This document shows positions 46,563 through 58,158 of a stretch of DNA of 64,000 nt, in pieces. This stretch comes from Andalucia godoyi (lineage: Eukaryota > Discoba > Jakobea > Jakobida > Andaluciidae), in assembly GCA_009859145.1 (NCBI GenBank), contig VRVR01000034.1, forward strand, positions 181,358 to 245,357, in the 5' to 3' direction. Position 1 is the stretch's first letter. The number at the start of each line of letters is the position of its first letter. Below the pieces are notes generated by a model, which was not told the origin of the DNA, ran no database searches, and was given only the letters and a program-made list of their open reading frames with translations. Made by a program: the position numbers and the translations under genes.

Positions 46563-49500
46563 CTATACGGCCTCCTCTTGCTTTCGAAGATCTTCCAAAT
46601 TGCATTCGACCGCATTCAGCCGCTTCTCGGTAGCCTCGCGAGGTGCAGCTGCGTCGCGAACTGCTGAAATCTTGCCTTCGAATTCCTCGGAGATCCTCTT
46701 GTCGGTTTCTTGAAGGGCAGAAACGGAAATGCTCAGCTCGGACTTGATGCTCACAAGACATTCGTCCACGTGTGTGAGCCGTGCACTCATCTCTTCCTTT
46801 GTCGCAGCAGCAGCATCGCGAAGAGCAGAAATCTTGGCTTCTACGTCTTCCAAAGCATTCTTGTCAGCGTCTTGGAGCGATGCAACTGAGGTGTCCAACG
46901 AGGTCTTGAAATCGGACTTGGCCATTGCAATGCTCTCCTCAGCGACAGCAAACCGGCTGTTCGTTTCTTCCTTCGTCGCAGCAGCAGCATCGCGAAGAGC
47001 AGAAAACTTGGCTTCGGCATCTTCTGAGATGTGCTTGTCGGCTTCCTGGAGAGTGGCAGTCGAGAATTCAACAGACGCCTTCAGATCGGCGACTTGGGTC
47101 TCCACAGCAAGCAGCTTCTCGAAGCGTTCATTCGATTGCGCTTGGACCCCGGCAACACTTGCAGCAAACTCTGTCTTTGTGGACTCGATCTGATCGGAAG
47201 CAGACTTGGAGAGGGATTCCGAGAGCGACTGTGCATCTTGCTTCAGAGATTCAACAGAGGATTGAAGAGAAACCTTGAGCTGCGCAACTTCAGATTCGAC
47301 CACGACAAACTTTTCATAGCGCGTGTTTGATTCCGTAGACAACTCCGAAATGCTAGAGGAAAACTCCGATTTTGCAGCCTGAAGTTGCTGAGAAACCTCG
47401 GCAACGGACTCCTTCGAGACAACACTGGCCACCGCCAGTTGACTGACAAACTTCGAAACCGCCGCCGCATTTTGGGACTCTGCAGTTCGCTCGGCCTCGG
47501 CAACGCGATTTTCGAGTGCATTGGCACGTTCTGTAAACTGCAGCGATTGCTGAGCGATCGAATTCCTGAGCTCTTCGCCTTGGGAAGCGGATGCACTCGA
47601 AAGAGCAGCAGAGGTAGAATTAACGGCCTCAAGACACTCCGTCTTGTTCTTCTCATCCTGCTCCTTGAGCGTTGCAACCTCTTGTGCAACCGCTCGCTTG
47701 ACTTCCGAAATCTCCGTCGTTTGTGCTTCATTGATGGCAGTCATCGTACCGTTCACAACTGCAAGATCAGCAATACACTTTGCAAGTATTGCTGCATCGC
47801 TGTCCGCAGCAACTTGCCGAGCATCGGCGACGGCAGCCTTGATGTCATCAGCAGATGCTTGGAGAGTCGCGACGGACGCATCAGAAGCCTGCCTCAGTTC
47901 GTCCGCCTTTGCAGCAACAGAGGCAGTCGTGAACTGCTTGTTTTCGGCAACAGCGCTTGCAACACTCGATTCGACCAAAGCAACCGCAATTGCGTGTGCT
48001 GCTGCCTGCTCCTGACGGAGAGTGGAGACTTCGGAATCCATCTTGGCACACATTTCCGAGCTCACAGATGCAATCTTTTCGTCCAAAGAAAGCGTCGAAG
48101 ACTGCAACTGTGCTTCAATATCCGTCTTCGTCTGCTCAATCTTTGCATTGAGGGTCGCAACTTCTGCATCAACCTTGGAAACGGTCTCCGCGGTCTTGTC
48201 GGTAAGATTCTTGGACAACTCCTCGCGGACACTGTTGATACTGCCCTCGAGCACCGTCTTCAGTTCAGCAGCTTCCGAGCGGATCTTTTGTTCTGCGGAG
48301 GCCAGCGATTCGCTTGTCTTTGCCGACGCATCCTTCCATTCGAAATCGACAACTGCAACGCGGGCTTCGAGAGCTGATGCACGATTCTCAATGATTTCCT
48401 TGGTTTCTGCAGAATTCGCTGCAATTCTGGTCTCGAGTTCCGAGTTTTTCGTTGCCAACTCGACACGAGTCTCCTCAACAGCTTGCTGCAATACAGACTT
48501 TGCTTCCTCGACCTTCTGTGTGGCAAACTGGTTCGACGACTCACGGACACCCTCTGCCTGGGCAGCAGCATCAGCACGGAGCGTTTGGAGATCCCCTTCC
48601 GTCTTTGCAGCCAACGCAACAACAGACGTCTGAACCGCAGGCATCTGTTCGTTGGAAAGAACATTAACAGAACCCTCCACAGCTGCGACTTTCGCGTCGG
48701 TTGACCGACCAAACTCGGCAAGCTGTTCAGAAGTCCACGCACGATTCGCATCATCTGCGGTCTTGATGCGCTCCTCCGTCGTCGCTTCCAAAGTGGAAAC
48801 ACTGGCGCGCACGGAAGAAATCGACCCTCCAAGCTGAGCATTGAGTTCTGACACAGTATTCTCCAAATCAGTCTTCAGACTGCATTCGCTCTGATCAATC
48901 TTTGCCTGGAGTGCGGAAGACTCCGCAGAAAGATTCCGGGCAGTCTTTGCCTCGAGATCAGCAAGCTTTTCGGAAGAAGAGGCCTCTAGCGCAGCGATCT
49001 TCTCTTCCAAGTTCTTCTGCAATTCTGCACGCTTTTGCTCCACACCACTCTTGACTTCTTCAATTGTAGCATCGATCGTAGCAACAGACGCAGCGAGGCT
49101 GGCAGTGACGAGAGCATCTGCATCTTCGAGATCCGCTCTCGTGGAAGCGAGCAAGGCTCGAAGAGCAGTCAAGCGGTCCGAAGTTTCGTCCTTGACTTGC
49201 TCAATCAACGATTCCAAAGAAGTCTTCGTTTCTGCAATCTGGGCATTGAACTGTGTCTCTAAGGTCTCCTTGACAGACTGAATGCGCTCGGAGAGCTCTG
49301 TCTTGGAGGCGTCTGCCGCTTGCCGAAGCGCAGCAACCTCCGAGTCAACTCGAGTGGAAAGAGTTTGCACATCTTCATCAATTTTTGCAGTCAACTCCTC
49401 ACGCGTCTGATCCAACTTGGAATTGACAGCATCAACCTGCGCCTGTCGGGTGGATTTTTCAAGTTCAACAGCGTCCGCCAGCTCCTTGCTCAGTCTGTCG

Positions 49501-50949
49501 TCCAGCGACTTGACAGCAGTTGTGTAGCCCTCTTCAAGCGTCTTCTTCTGCGAAGACAGCTTTTCATCGAACTCCGCTGTCATTGAAACGCGCTGATCAC
49601 TGAGATTCTTTGCGAACAATGCTTCTAGCGCCGCAAACTTCGCAGTCGTCTCTGCAACGTGGTCATCGACAGTTTGCTGGATTCGACGGCGTTCATCACG
49701 TTCGATGGTCTGAATGCGGCGCATCCTTTCCAGCTTGTCGTCCATTTCCGCAATGCCTGCATTCATTTGATCACGGAACGGATAGAACATTCCTTCAAAA
49801 TGACCCTTTGAAGTGTCCTCAATGTGTTTGGCGAACGACGAGAGCAGATGGTCCACTTTCTCAACTACAATCCCATCCAGCGGCCACTGGCAAACGTCAT
49901 TCCTCAGCAGGTCCACGTTGATGACCCATGCATCATCCAGCGTTCCGCCGTTGGCATCACGACCAAAACCAATCAAAATGTTACGAGAGTTTGGGATATT
50001 GGACATCACGCCTCCAAATCTCCCTGATGGAAAGACAGCAGCTTCTCCAGCAGCGTCCTCCACGGCGGAAGGCCAGTACGAAGTCTCGAGCAGGCGCCAC
50101 TTCTTTTCCAAGAATGAGAACTCCCAAATGTCGCGGAACGGCTTTGCAGTGCTATTTCCGCCAAACACAACCAGGAACCCATCGCGATTGACTGCACCAT
50201 GCGAAGCACGAGCTTCAGGAGCCATAGTGCTGCTTGCATTGTCATCGGGCACGAAAATAGGGGTGAAGTTTCCTGTTGCAAGGTCCAATTCATGCAAGTC
50301 GTTCAAGCGCTTCTCATCCGACACATATCCTCCAAACAAGAAAACGCGTCCGTCCACATTCGTCAGCGTTGCATTTGCGCGTCCAAGAGTCGATTGCTGC
50401 GAAAGGCATGTCCAAGAGTTGTCACGGAAGTCAAATGACCACACATCACTGAAACACTTTCCATTGGAATCTCCACCGCCAAACACAATCATGCGTCCAC
50501 CAACGACGCAAGCGGAGTGCTTGTACCGTGGAGCAGGCTTTTCGCCTTCCGCAACGCAGACGATCGATACGTCATCCGTCAAAGTGTTGTACTGCACAAG
50601 GTCATTGGACAGCGCAGGACCAGGGGCTTCTCCTCCAAAGACAAACACAGAGTCCTTGAATCCCACACTGGTCGCATACAACCGCGGATACGCATTCGGC
50701 TTCATCACGCGTCCAAACGTGAGTCCCGTGATGTCAAACTTGTACATATCCTCAAGAAGACCCTCTGGAGTAGCTCCGCCAACCAGCAACCCGACCTTGT
50801 CTGTGCACGCCAGCGTCGATCCAAACCGTTTCGACGGCGTCACTGCGATGCGCAGAGTCGGCAACCGAGGATTTGCAGTTCTGGAAGACAGCGAGGTTTG
50901 CGAAAACGGACTCGTGAATGCTTTGGAACCAACCGCAGGTGACAAGAGA

Positions 50950-50982
<33 letters not shown>

Positions 50983-51110
50983 CTGTTGTTGTTCCCATTA
51001 CTCAGCGTCGTCGACTCGAAAAAAGCATTGTTGTTCTTTCCAACAACAACCGGAGATGCAGGACCAGGCCTCGTTGAATAAGAACGGCGGCGTGTCGTTG
51101 GCGAGTCCAT
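46563..51110 (-). CDS. Kelch-propeller protein with giant coiled coil
   Basis: Intronless; 1515 residues from ATG 51110 (MDSPTTRRRS). An in-frame ATG at 51170 precedes it, but that stretch resembles a leader. Residues about 75-400 form a kelch beta-propeller of six blades: VFVFGGEAPG, MIVFGGGDSNG, VFLFGGYVSDE, LVVFGGNSTAK, each with the paired Gly and distal Trp/Tyr. From about 430 to the end there is an almost unbroken coiled coil of more than 1000 residues, rich in Ala, Glu, Ser, Lys and Gln. It has degenerate repeats; the last three have a period of about 58 residues marked by KISALRDAAAATKEE. An Asn-Gly run near the N-terminus comes from a GCCGTT hexamer repeat (about 50952-50981). Inference: a fibrous cytoskeletal protein with a protein-binding head. 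Family unknown. Confidence 0.88.
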
Positions 51111-51675
51111 TTTTTCCCTCTTACTCTTTTCTCCAACCAAAAACAAACCAAAACCTTGAAGAGATGGCAAAAATTAAAACAGCAAGCGATAAAAAGAAGG
51201 AAACAGAAGGAAAAATCAACCAAAGAAAGGAAAAAATAATATAATAAAGTTATATATATGAAATACAGAAAATGAAAGATTAAAAAAAGGAAAGGAAAGG
51301 AAAGGAAAAACTGGGTCTTTCTGTTTCAACTGCAGAATCTGCTGCATCAACGTTTTGAGAGGTGATGTGCGTGTGTGTGTCTTTGCATATCTGTCACGCT
51401 CAGTGCTTTCCTTTTGGGAGACTTGCACAACACAACGAGGAGCAGCGGACATTCCCGAAGCGTTTTTTTTTTCCTCGCGTTTTTTTTTTTGGTAGAAGGA
51501 TGTCTGCCTGCATGTGCAACCGTCGAGATGTAGGATGACGTACGGAGACGCGCCCACCCCTCACGAACGTACAGGTTTAAAAAACAGCGCATTGAGCGAT
51601 CGACGGCGCTACGAAAGATGGCGGAAAAAAAAAAAGAGGCAAGGAGAGCAAAGGGGAGCGAGATGAGGTGTGTGT
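51111..51675. other. Intergenic spacer
   Basis: The 565 bp hold the promoter of the kelch gene and the 3' UTR of RAB28 (both minus strand). There is a GGAAA tandem at about 51288-51309 and several A- and T-runs. No gene. Confidence 0.5.
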
Positions 51676-52569
51676 TTATTGTAGAGAGCAACCAGATTTT
51701 TTCTTTTGTTGTTGCTGGTGCTGCTGACTGTGGTGGTGCGAGGAGACTGATGAAGACGAGGTGGCGCCAGCAGGTTGTCCACCACCCCGATCGCGTGCCG
51801 CGTCTCGTTCGCCAGCAGGATGATTGACGATTTCGGCCTTTACAATCTTTGTGTGTGCGTCGAGCTCGTTCTTGGACAGCTGCACTCCGGCAAGATCCGC
51901 TGCGATCCGCGTCATCATCTGTCCGACACCAGCACCTGATTTCGCAGACACTTCAAACTGGACGAGGTTACCGTCGAGCGCAAACTTCTGAGCTCTGTCC
52001 TTCTTGACTTCTCGAATGTGGCTCAAGTCGCTCTTGTTTGCACACAGTGCAAGATACGGCATCTTCTTGAGCGGCCCTTTCTTCTTCTCGGGCAGAGTCG
52101 AGCCACTATTCACCTTTGTGGCGTCCGTCGCAGCTGTACTCTCCACTTCAACATTCGTCTTCTCCACGTCCGGAGCGGCCACCGAGGGCGCCTGAAATAC
52201 CGAGGGAAGCTCGCATCCACACGCACCGCATGCCATCTTGTACCAATCTTCCAAAGATCGGAACGACGTCAAGTTGGAGATATCATATGCAAACAGCAGA
52301 GCGTTCGCACCAGATATGTAGTTTGACAGCATCCGAGAACCCAGCTGCTGGCCTCCAATATCCCAAATCTGCAAGACCACTTCCACATCACCAGGCAGCA
52401 CAATCCTCTTTATGAAAAAATCCACACCAATGGTTTGCTTGTACGATGGCGCAAAATTGTCATCTACAAAGCGCATAATCAGCGACGTCTTCCCGACGGC
52501 GCCGTCCCCCAGCACCACGACTTTGAATCGATGAATCCTTGTCTCCTCATCACTACTCGAATCCGCCAT
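51676..52569 (-). CDS. RAB28: RAB28 small GTPase
   Basis: Intronless; 297 residues from ATG 52569. Upstream in-frame codons lack an ATG. RAB28 is a ciliary cargo of the BBSome/IFT system found in ciliated eukaryotes. It has the P-loop GDGAVGKT (21-28), effector loop YKQTIGVDFF, IWDIGGQQLG (RAB28's GGQ replaces the usual GQE), NKSD and SAKSGAG. The C-terminal half contains the RAB28 hallmark VKAEIVNHP, and the protein ends in a CaaX box, CSLQ, rather than the usual Rab double cysteine, as in RAB28. A loop of about 45 residues (Val/Thr/Ser/Lys-rich) inserted before NKSD makes it longer than the usual roughly 220 residues, and the tail has a Gln/Ser/His-rich stretch. Confidence 0.95.
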   Translation of the reverse strand: MADSSSDEETRIHRFKVVVLGDGAVGKTSLIMRFVDDNFAPSYKQTIGVDFFIKRIVLPGDVEVVLQIWDIGGQQLGSRMLSNYISGANALLFAYDISNLTSFRSLEDWYKMACGACGCELPSVFQAPSVAAPDVEKTNVEVESTAATDATKVNSGSTLPEKKKGPLKKMPYLALCANKSDLSHIREVKKDRAQKFALDGNLVQFEVSAKSGAGVGQMMTRIAADLAGVQLSKNELDAHTKIVKAEIVNHPAGERDAARDRGGGQPAGATSSSSVSSHHHSQQHQQQQKKKSGCSLQ

Positions 52570-52867
52570 CTTCCTATCGCGTCTCCTACCTCTGATTTTC
52601 CTCCCACCCAACAAGGCAAGAAAAATAATAATAACAATAATAACAATAATATATATATATGTATAATTGAAAAAACAAAAGATCGTATAGAAAAAGATGA
52701 CAAAGGAAACCCGAAAAACACACGCAAAGAAACACGTGGGTTTTTGGGTCCATATGTAGCTACGACAGCGGCGATGGCTACCATGTCACGGAAGGAAACA
52801 GCGATGGCAGCGGAGAGGGTGGGAGAGTGGGGCAAAACAAAGAGTAAGCTCCGTTGAAATGGGCCAG

Positions 52868-53896
52868 TCAGCAGTGGGCAGACAGGATCCGATCGACAGC
52901 CTCCTCCACGTCTGCGGTCACCATATGTGCAGGGTCGTGGGGGTCGTTTGCTGGTCCTTGGAAGCATCCGGTGCGTACAAGCACACTCTTCCAGCGATCT
53001 CCGGCGCGGTTTGCTCCTCGGACATCCGCTCGAGGATTATCGCCAACCCCGTAGAAGGCTTCGATCGGCCCGCCGGCCACCCTCTCGAGAAGGTCCTCTG
53101 CGTATTCGTATGTGATTCGATGCGGCTTGCCAGTCCGCGAAAAGACCAATTTGCGTGCGTGATGCGGCTTGTCATGGTCTTCCGTGCGCACGGATTCCAG
53201 ATTGACGCGTCTCCACATTGCCTGCAAGAACTCCTCAAAGGCCGCCTGTGCGATGCGCGGGGCGATCCAACGGCCTGCAAACACGACATCTTCGTTGGTG
53301 TTCCACAGAAGTGCCTGCGGACGATCTACATATCCGTGGAGCGGCTTATTCAGGATGCCGTCCTGGCTACGCAGGACATCGAGTATGATCTGCACATCTC
53401 GTGTCAAATGCACCGAGTCATGCACCAGGAACACTCTTTTAATCGGCTGGTCAAAGATGCCGATGGTCCGCAGAAGATCCACGCGGTCTGCCGGTACCTC
53501 TGCAGGCGTAATAAATGGGTATAACAGCGGTTGCAAGGCATGTAGTTCCTCGACAGTGACATATGGAATCTGAAGAGAATCACCAATCTCGTTCAGGTCT
53601 CCGTGCCCGGCAATCAGCGTGAAACCCTGTCGGAACTCCGTGCTCTGCTTCTGCACAACAGACCGCAAAGGAGAGTGCGATAGGATCATTCTCGAGGGAT
53701 TCACAGGCATACCAAGCACTGTGGAAAGCCGCTCTGCTCGTACCCGCTCCGTGCATCCTCCTCCGTTTGTCACGAACACATACGGAACCTTGTGCTTCTC
53801 AAGCTTGCTCAGCGCTCGCACTGCACCCGGGATCGGATTCCGACCCAGAACAACGCACCCATCAATGTCCAGTGCTAGCCCTACCTTACGAAGCAT
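52868..53896 (-). CDS. HDHD5: HAD-superfamily hydrolase, HDHD5/CECR5-like
   Basis: Intronless; 342 residues from ATG 53896. Motif I is ALDIDGCVVLG (nucleophile Asp9, acid Asp11), followed by the family's VTNGGGCTERVRAERL (motif II region), the long cap with LRTIGIFDQPIKRVFLVHD, and motif IV near the end, FYGVGDNPRADVRGANRAG. This matches the CECR5/HDHD5 class IIA HAD family, usually mitochondrial, substrate unknown. The frame is open further upstream to an ATG at 54139, adding a Lys/Arg-rich, GAGA-repeat-coded extension that could be a presequence but looks more like leader sequence. The neighbouring dispersed repeat copy B begins exactly there. Confidence 0.9.
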   Translation of the reverse strand: MLRKVGLALDIDGCVVLGRNPIPGAVRALSKLEKHKVPYVFVTNGGGCTERVRAERLSTVLGMPVNPSRMILSHSPLRSVVQKQSTEFRQGFTLIAGHGDLNEIGDSLQIPYVTVEELHALQPLLYPFITPAEVPADRVDLLRTIGIFDQPIKRVFLVHDSVHLTRDVQIILDVLRSQDGILNKPLHGYVDRPQALLWNTNEDVVFAGRWIAPRIAQAAFEEFLQAMWRRVNLESVRTEDHDKPHHARKLVFSRTGKPHRITYEYAEDLLERVAGGPIEAFYGVGDNPRADVRGANRAGDRWKSVLVRTGCFQGPANDPHDPAHMVTADVEEAVDRILSAHC

Positions 53897-54130
53897 CCGC
53901 AGCCCTGCCCAATTCGCTGTATTGTTTCCCTTCCTATGCCTGCTCTCTCTCTCTCTCTCTCTCTCCCTCCAGCGCGAAAAAAGAAAACCTTCTTTCCGAG
54001 TGCAAAGCGGCACTGCTGCTGGTTTCGGGGGATTTCGGGGGATTTCGGGGGATTTCCTTTTCGTCGGGGATTTTCCTTTCCTTTTCTTTTCTTTGTGTGT
54101 TGGTGTCGTTTTCGTCAACCCCAAATGTCT

Positions 54131-54300
54131 GGATAGCATGGCTCAGTTGACAGCCGTCGACATTGTTGTTGAATGAAGGCCGTCGCCGCAGCGTAGGTGT
54201 GCAGGTCGACGCCCAATGAGACGCTGTCGAATACGGAGCTGTTTGAGGCGCAGTATGCGAGACAAATGTTTAGAGAGTGGTTGGGTTGGTAGGTAACGTC
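54131..54300 (+). repeat. Dispersed repeat, copy B
   Basis: Counterpart of 42510-42705: GGATAGCATGGCT at 54131, then 56 bp not present in copy A, GGTCGACGCCCAATGAGAC at 54203, and GAGGCGCAG at 54245 through GGTTGGGTTGG. Here one frame stays open across the last two blocks (RSTPNETLSNTELFEAQYAR, then QMFREWLG) but starts just after a TAG and has no ATG. The first block overlaps the upstream ATG of the HDHD5 frame on the other strand. A 10-bp tandem (GGGGGATTTC, three copies) lies just outside, at about 54026-54058. Confidence 0.6.
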
Positions 54301-54321
54301 TTTTCTCAGTTTTTCAAAGCT

Positions 54322-54479
54322 ATGCAGCGCTCGAACGCTGCAAAAATGAGATGTTTGTTTTCGCTCTGCTTTCCGTGGCGCAGAAAGCAAGTCCCGCATG
54401 TTAACATTGAAGAGGTGCTGCTATCTGAAGATGATAGTCGTTCAAGAACAGCTCCGAGAATGGTTCTAGCAAACGGTTT

Positions 54480-54551
<72 letters not shown>

Positions 54552-57277
54552 TCCTCTTGATCCACGCTCCCAGTCAATTTACTCCCGATGTAGTGGGTTA
54601 CTAATGTGTTTGTTTTGTTTTGTTTTTGGCCGTTGTTGCATGCAATGGGTTGAGAACTGGATAGCACGTGATGGTCGGCGGAAAATCTTCTTGGTGTCGG
54701 AGGAGTTTGTGGATTCGTTTGAAGGAATCATGCTCCAAGCGGAATACTCTGATGTCGTATTGGAAAACCTTGATTTTGGCACAGGTCTTGCGCAGAAGCT
54801 TTGGGATCTATCCAGACTTGATCGGAACATCAGATACTTGAAACTCCACAGATGCAAGGAGCTGAATATTCCACTCGATCACGAGTTTCCGCTCTTTGCA
54901 TTCCCTGCGTTTTCATTCCTCACTCATTTGAGCATATGCTGTACGTTCACACTCCGTCCTTTTTTGCATGCATTCACTTCTTCTTCCTCCTCTTCTTCCT
55001 CCTCTTCTTGTGGTTCTGGCTGTTTTTATGTGGAAATACGATAACCGTCACTCACGCATGTTGTCTGCAGTGCCATATTTCCCATCGCGGATCTCGCTTT
55101 GCAATCTCATGAATAGCTTCCATTCGCGCTTGGTCACTTTTAAGTTGGGCACGGTGACCGGGGTCCTTTCCGATCATCCGAGTATTCACGATGCGTTGGC
55201 CAGTTTCTTTCTGCGAAGCAAGGATCTGCAGAACGTGGTGGTGGAGAGCGTGGAAATGCATCGATCCGTTGTTTTGACGGTTCTGAGAAGTGTTCACAAA
55301 CTTCGGTTTCTTAAGTCTCTTTTGCTAAGCATTTCTTGGTTGGATGTGTCTGTGGAGGACGAGGAATCTGCTGCCAGCGCCACTGATGATGAGATAGCTG
55401 TCGACCGAAAGACACTCACGCTGCTTATTGGAACCCTTCCGTATGCTTGTCGAAATCTAGAGTCCTTGACGGTGCGGCTTCTGCCTGTCTCTGTTGATCG
55501 AACGCTTCAAACGTTGGTTCAATCGGTACAATTCGTGCCACTTCGAAAGCCTGGGAGCAACGACTGTGAGTATTGTGGAGGGCACTGCGTTTGTTTTCGC
55601 CAGTTCTTGACGTCTTCTGAATCGCCCAAGATTCCGATGTCCGGTGGCATTGCAGCCGATGCAGAGGCTGATGTCAACAGACCGATATCCAAGTTGACGA
55701 AGCTTCGATTTTCGAAAATACGTGAGCACCCGCGTTATAATCGAGATGAATCAGTGTGGGACAAGAATGATTACTGGACGAAAGTATACTCGCATCTACA
55801 CATCGACACCCTCGAAATCGAGTCTTGTACAATTTCCGGACCGCATGCGCAGGCGCTCCTGCAAGGGTGTTCCAACGGTCATTTCAACAGCGTTTCTCTC
55901 GCTAGAACTACTGTCTCCATTCGCGAATACGCGGGTGTCCGAGAGAATCTGTGCTCCATGCTGTCGCGAGATCCTCCGATCACTTCCATGCAGCTTGTAT
56001 TCAGCGCATTTCTTGTTGACGAAGAAATGATTTCGATGCATGTGAAGTCGTCGAATATGCATCTGCGGTACATTCACGTCGGGTTCAATACGAATGCGGC
56101 CGACAGGAAAGTAATCAAGATTTTGCAGACAAATCGCGATTTGCACAATGCAATGACCTCTCGAGCTGGCATCGTCGGCGTGGGAAGACTGCTAACACTG
56201 AGCCAGCTTCACAGTGGAGAGCGGCAGCATGCTCGCTGTGGTGACACGCATCTTCCTTTGTCCATCTTCGGCCTCGAGTATTCCAGAATCTTTGGTTTTC
56301 AATTTATGACTCCACATGCTGTTTTGGATCTTGTGCAGCATGTAACTGTTTCCGTGCCTTTTCATTCCTTGCATTCCATATTTCAAGTCCTTCGTGCTGT
56401 TTTTGCAATACACTTTGTGAACCACCGGCTTCCCGCGACCCTTCCGTCCTCGGAATACATGCTCGGCTGCGTCGTATTTTTTGTCACTTGCGGCTGGATC
56501 GTGGTACGCTGCGTTGAAGTGTCGGCCATCCTTCAAGAGTTGGTTCTCGTCTTTCCGTTTCTCGAAGTGGGCGGCCAGGTCGTATCGCGGCCGTTGTACG
56601 ATGCCGATGACGCTGCTGATTTGTGCAGGAGCATTCCAGAGGATGATGGGCTTGAGTTGCTGGTGATTTCTGGATTTTCTTCGTTCATGGAGGCCGTTCA
56701 ACGCACTGCTGCTCCGCACTTGCGGCACATCTTTGCACAGTCCCCGGGTGCAAGAAGTCCAGTACTTCCCAGCTGCAATACGACAGTCGAGACGTTCGTC
56801 GAGGTGCAGAATTGCATATTCACTGTTCAGACGACTGTCGACCATAGCCACTCGCGTGTGGACATCCTTCCTGTGCCGTTTTCTTTCGCGGTCTTGTCGC
56901 CAAGCATCCGCTCTCAATATGAACTCGGAGAGCAGATCCTGGGCGATCTTGAGATGTTGCCCGAGATCTCCTCGGCTGCGTATGATGGTATTGTGGAATA
57001 TCTTGTGTTTGGCTCCATGAAGTGTGCTTTGCGGCCGTCATGTGTTTCAGACTTGCTTCGTGAATTGCCGGTGTTCATGCTCTCCGACATCGACTCGGAA
57101 TTAGATGAATATGTCTCTCGTTTCCTTAGTGACATGACTCTGCGCAAGTGCCTCGGATACTCCAAGAAGGAGCTGGAGATGCTGCGTGAACACGCGGAAA
57201 TCCACCACCTGTCTCGCACGATTAATGTATTGCACGACTTGGAGCATCGTTTTGAGTGGTCAAAGCTCTGCGTGTGA
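54322..57277 (+). CDS. LRR/F-box-like protein (spliced), unidentified
   Basis: A first exon region from ATG 54322 (or 54346, MRCLF) ends near a (CT)34 repeat. Coding resumes about 54657 (NWIARDGRRKIFL), probably after an intron that has a TACTAAT branch site at 54594. The next intron, 54941-55070 (GTACGT donor, CTGCAG acceptor), is clear: it joins LTHLSIC to LPYFPSRISL in phase. The last exon runs to 57277. The product, about 850 residues, has irregular leucine-rich segments (RYLKLHRCKEL, LRFLKSLLLSIS, CRNLESLTVRLL, HIDTLEIESC) like F-box/LRR or resistance-type scaffolds. It ends in a BTB-like helical part (YDGIVEYLVFGSM, LLRELPVFMLSDIDSEL). Function unknown; the substrate-adaptor idea is inference. 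Confidence 0.65.
54481..54549. repeat. (CT)34 microsatellite
   Basis: An uninterrupted CT dinucleotide tract. Read through, it would give a Leu-Ser run in the LRR-like protein; it more probably serves as part of the first intron's pyrimidine tract. A shorter CT tract lies at about 53941-53966, opposite the HDHD5 leader. Confidence 0.9.
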
Positions 57278-57370
57278 AGTGTTGTCTATTGCCAGTATGG
57301 GCATTGGTTCATGGGTTCTATTATGTATCCGCTACGTTTACTATACTTTTACATCATTTTGGCCAAAATC

Positions 57371-57394
57371 AATAATAATAATAATAATAATAAT
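57371..57394. repeat. (AAT)8 microsatellite in a convergent 3' spacer
   Basis: It lies in the 192-bp space between the convergent LRR-like and Zn2Cys6 genes. AATAAA hexamers at about 57416-57426 can serve the plus-strand gene. Confidence 0.8.
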
Positions 57395-57469
57395 GAAATT
57401 GATGTATACATAAAATAATAAATAAAACAGATTAGTGGGAGTGGTTTCTAAACAGGAATTGGATAGGCT

Positions 57470-58109
57470 CTAAGGGTTGGACGGCGACGCTGCTGCCGCG
57501 AAAGAGAGTGTGTCGGCCATGGCCACAAACATTGCCAAGCAATATCTCGGAATACCATAGCCATCACGGATGACTCTCGCGGTCAAAAAGGCGTCTTGTA
57601 GTGCACCTGTAGCCGTCTTCAGTCTTACTGGGAACTGGAGTTCGTTGACTTGTTCATCGGTGACAAACTTGGAGAGGTTCTGCATCATGAATGGATAGGT
57701 CCGGTCGTCGAACAAGTCGTACGGTGACCGACACGGGTTGTCCAAGTACGAGGCGGATGCCATCAAGATCTCCATCAACTGGGAATTATATTTGTAGATC
57801 TTGGAGTCGAGGGGAATCGAAATAAAGGCTGGGCACCAGATTATATTCACCATGTCTTCCCAGGATTTCAGCGTCTCCATCACACACAGTTCGATCGCAG
57901 CTTCCTCATCGACAGACAGTTTCACAGTTTGCTTTTTCCTCCGAGCCATTTCCTCTAGCCTCCGATGCAGGTCATCCATTGCAACCATCGCATCGACACG
58001 GCTTTCCAGACTCATCTCGATCTTTGCACAGCTCGCAAGGAGCGTCGTCAACGTGCTTTTGTCGGAGCCCGGGCCCGAGTATGGTCCTGAACCTGGTCCT
58101 GACCCTGAC

Positions 58110-58158
<49 letters not shown>

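Noticed and set aside
49813..51081. 422-codon plus-strand open frame
   Set aside because: Antisense to the kelch repeats, whose glycine and valine codons leave the opposite strand open; no domain of its own.
54277..54321. Upstream extension of the LRR-like gene
   Set aside because: The frame begins with GTG rather than ATG and includes a CTTTTCTCAG that looks like a splice acceptor; the first ATG is at 54322.
56192..56917. 241-codon minus-strand open frame
   Set aside because: Antisense to the LRR-like gene; no recognisable motif and a very basic composition typical of shadow frames.
58098..58157. Tandem hexamer repeat, possible array
   Set aside because: A simple GCCTGA coding repeat giving Ser-Gly dipeptides, without spacers; not a CRISPR-like or other array.
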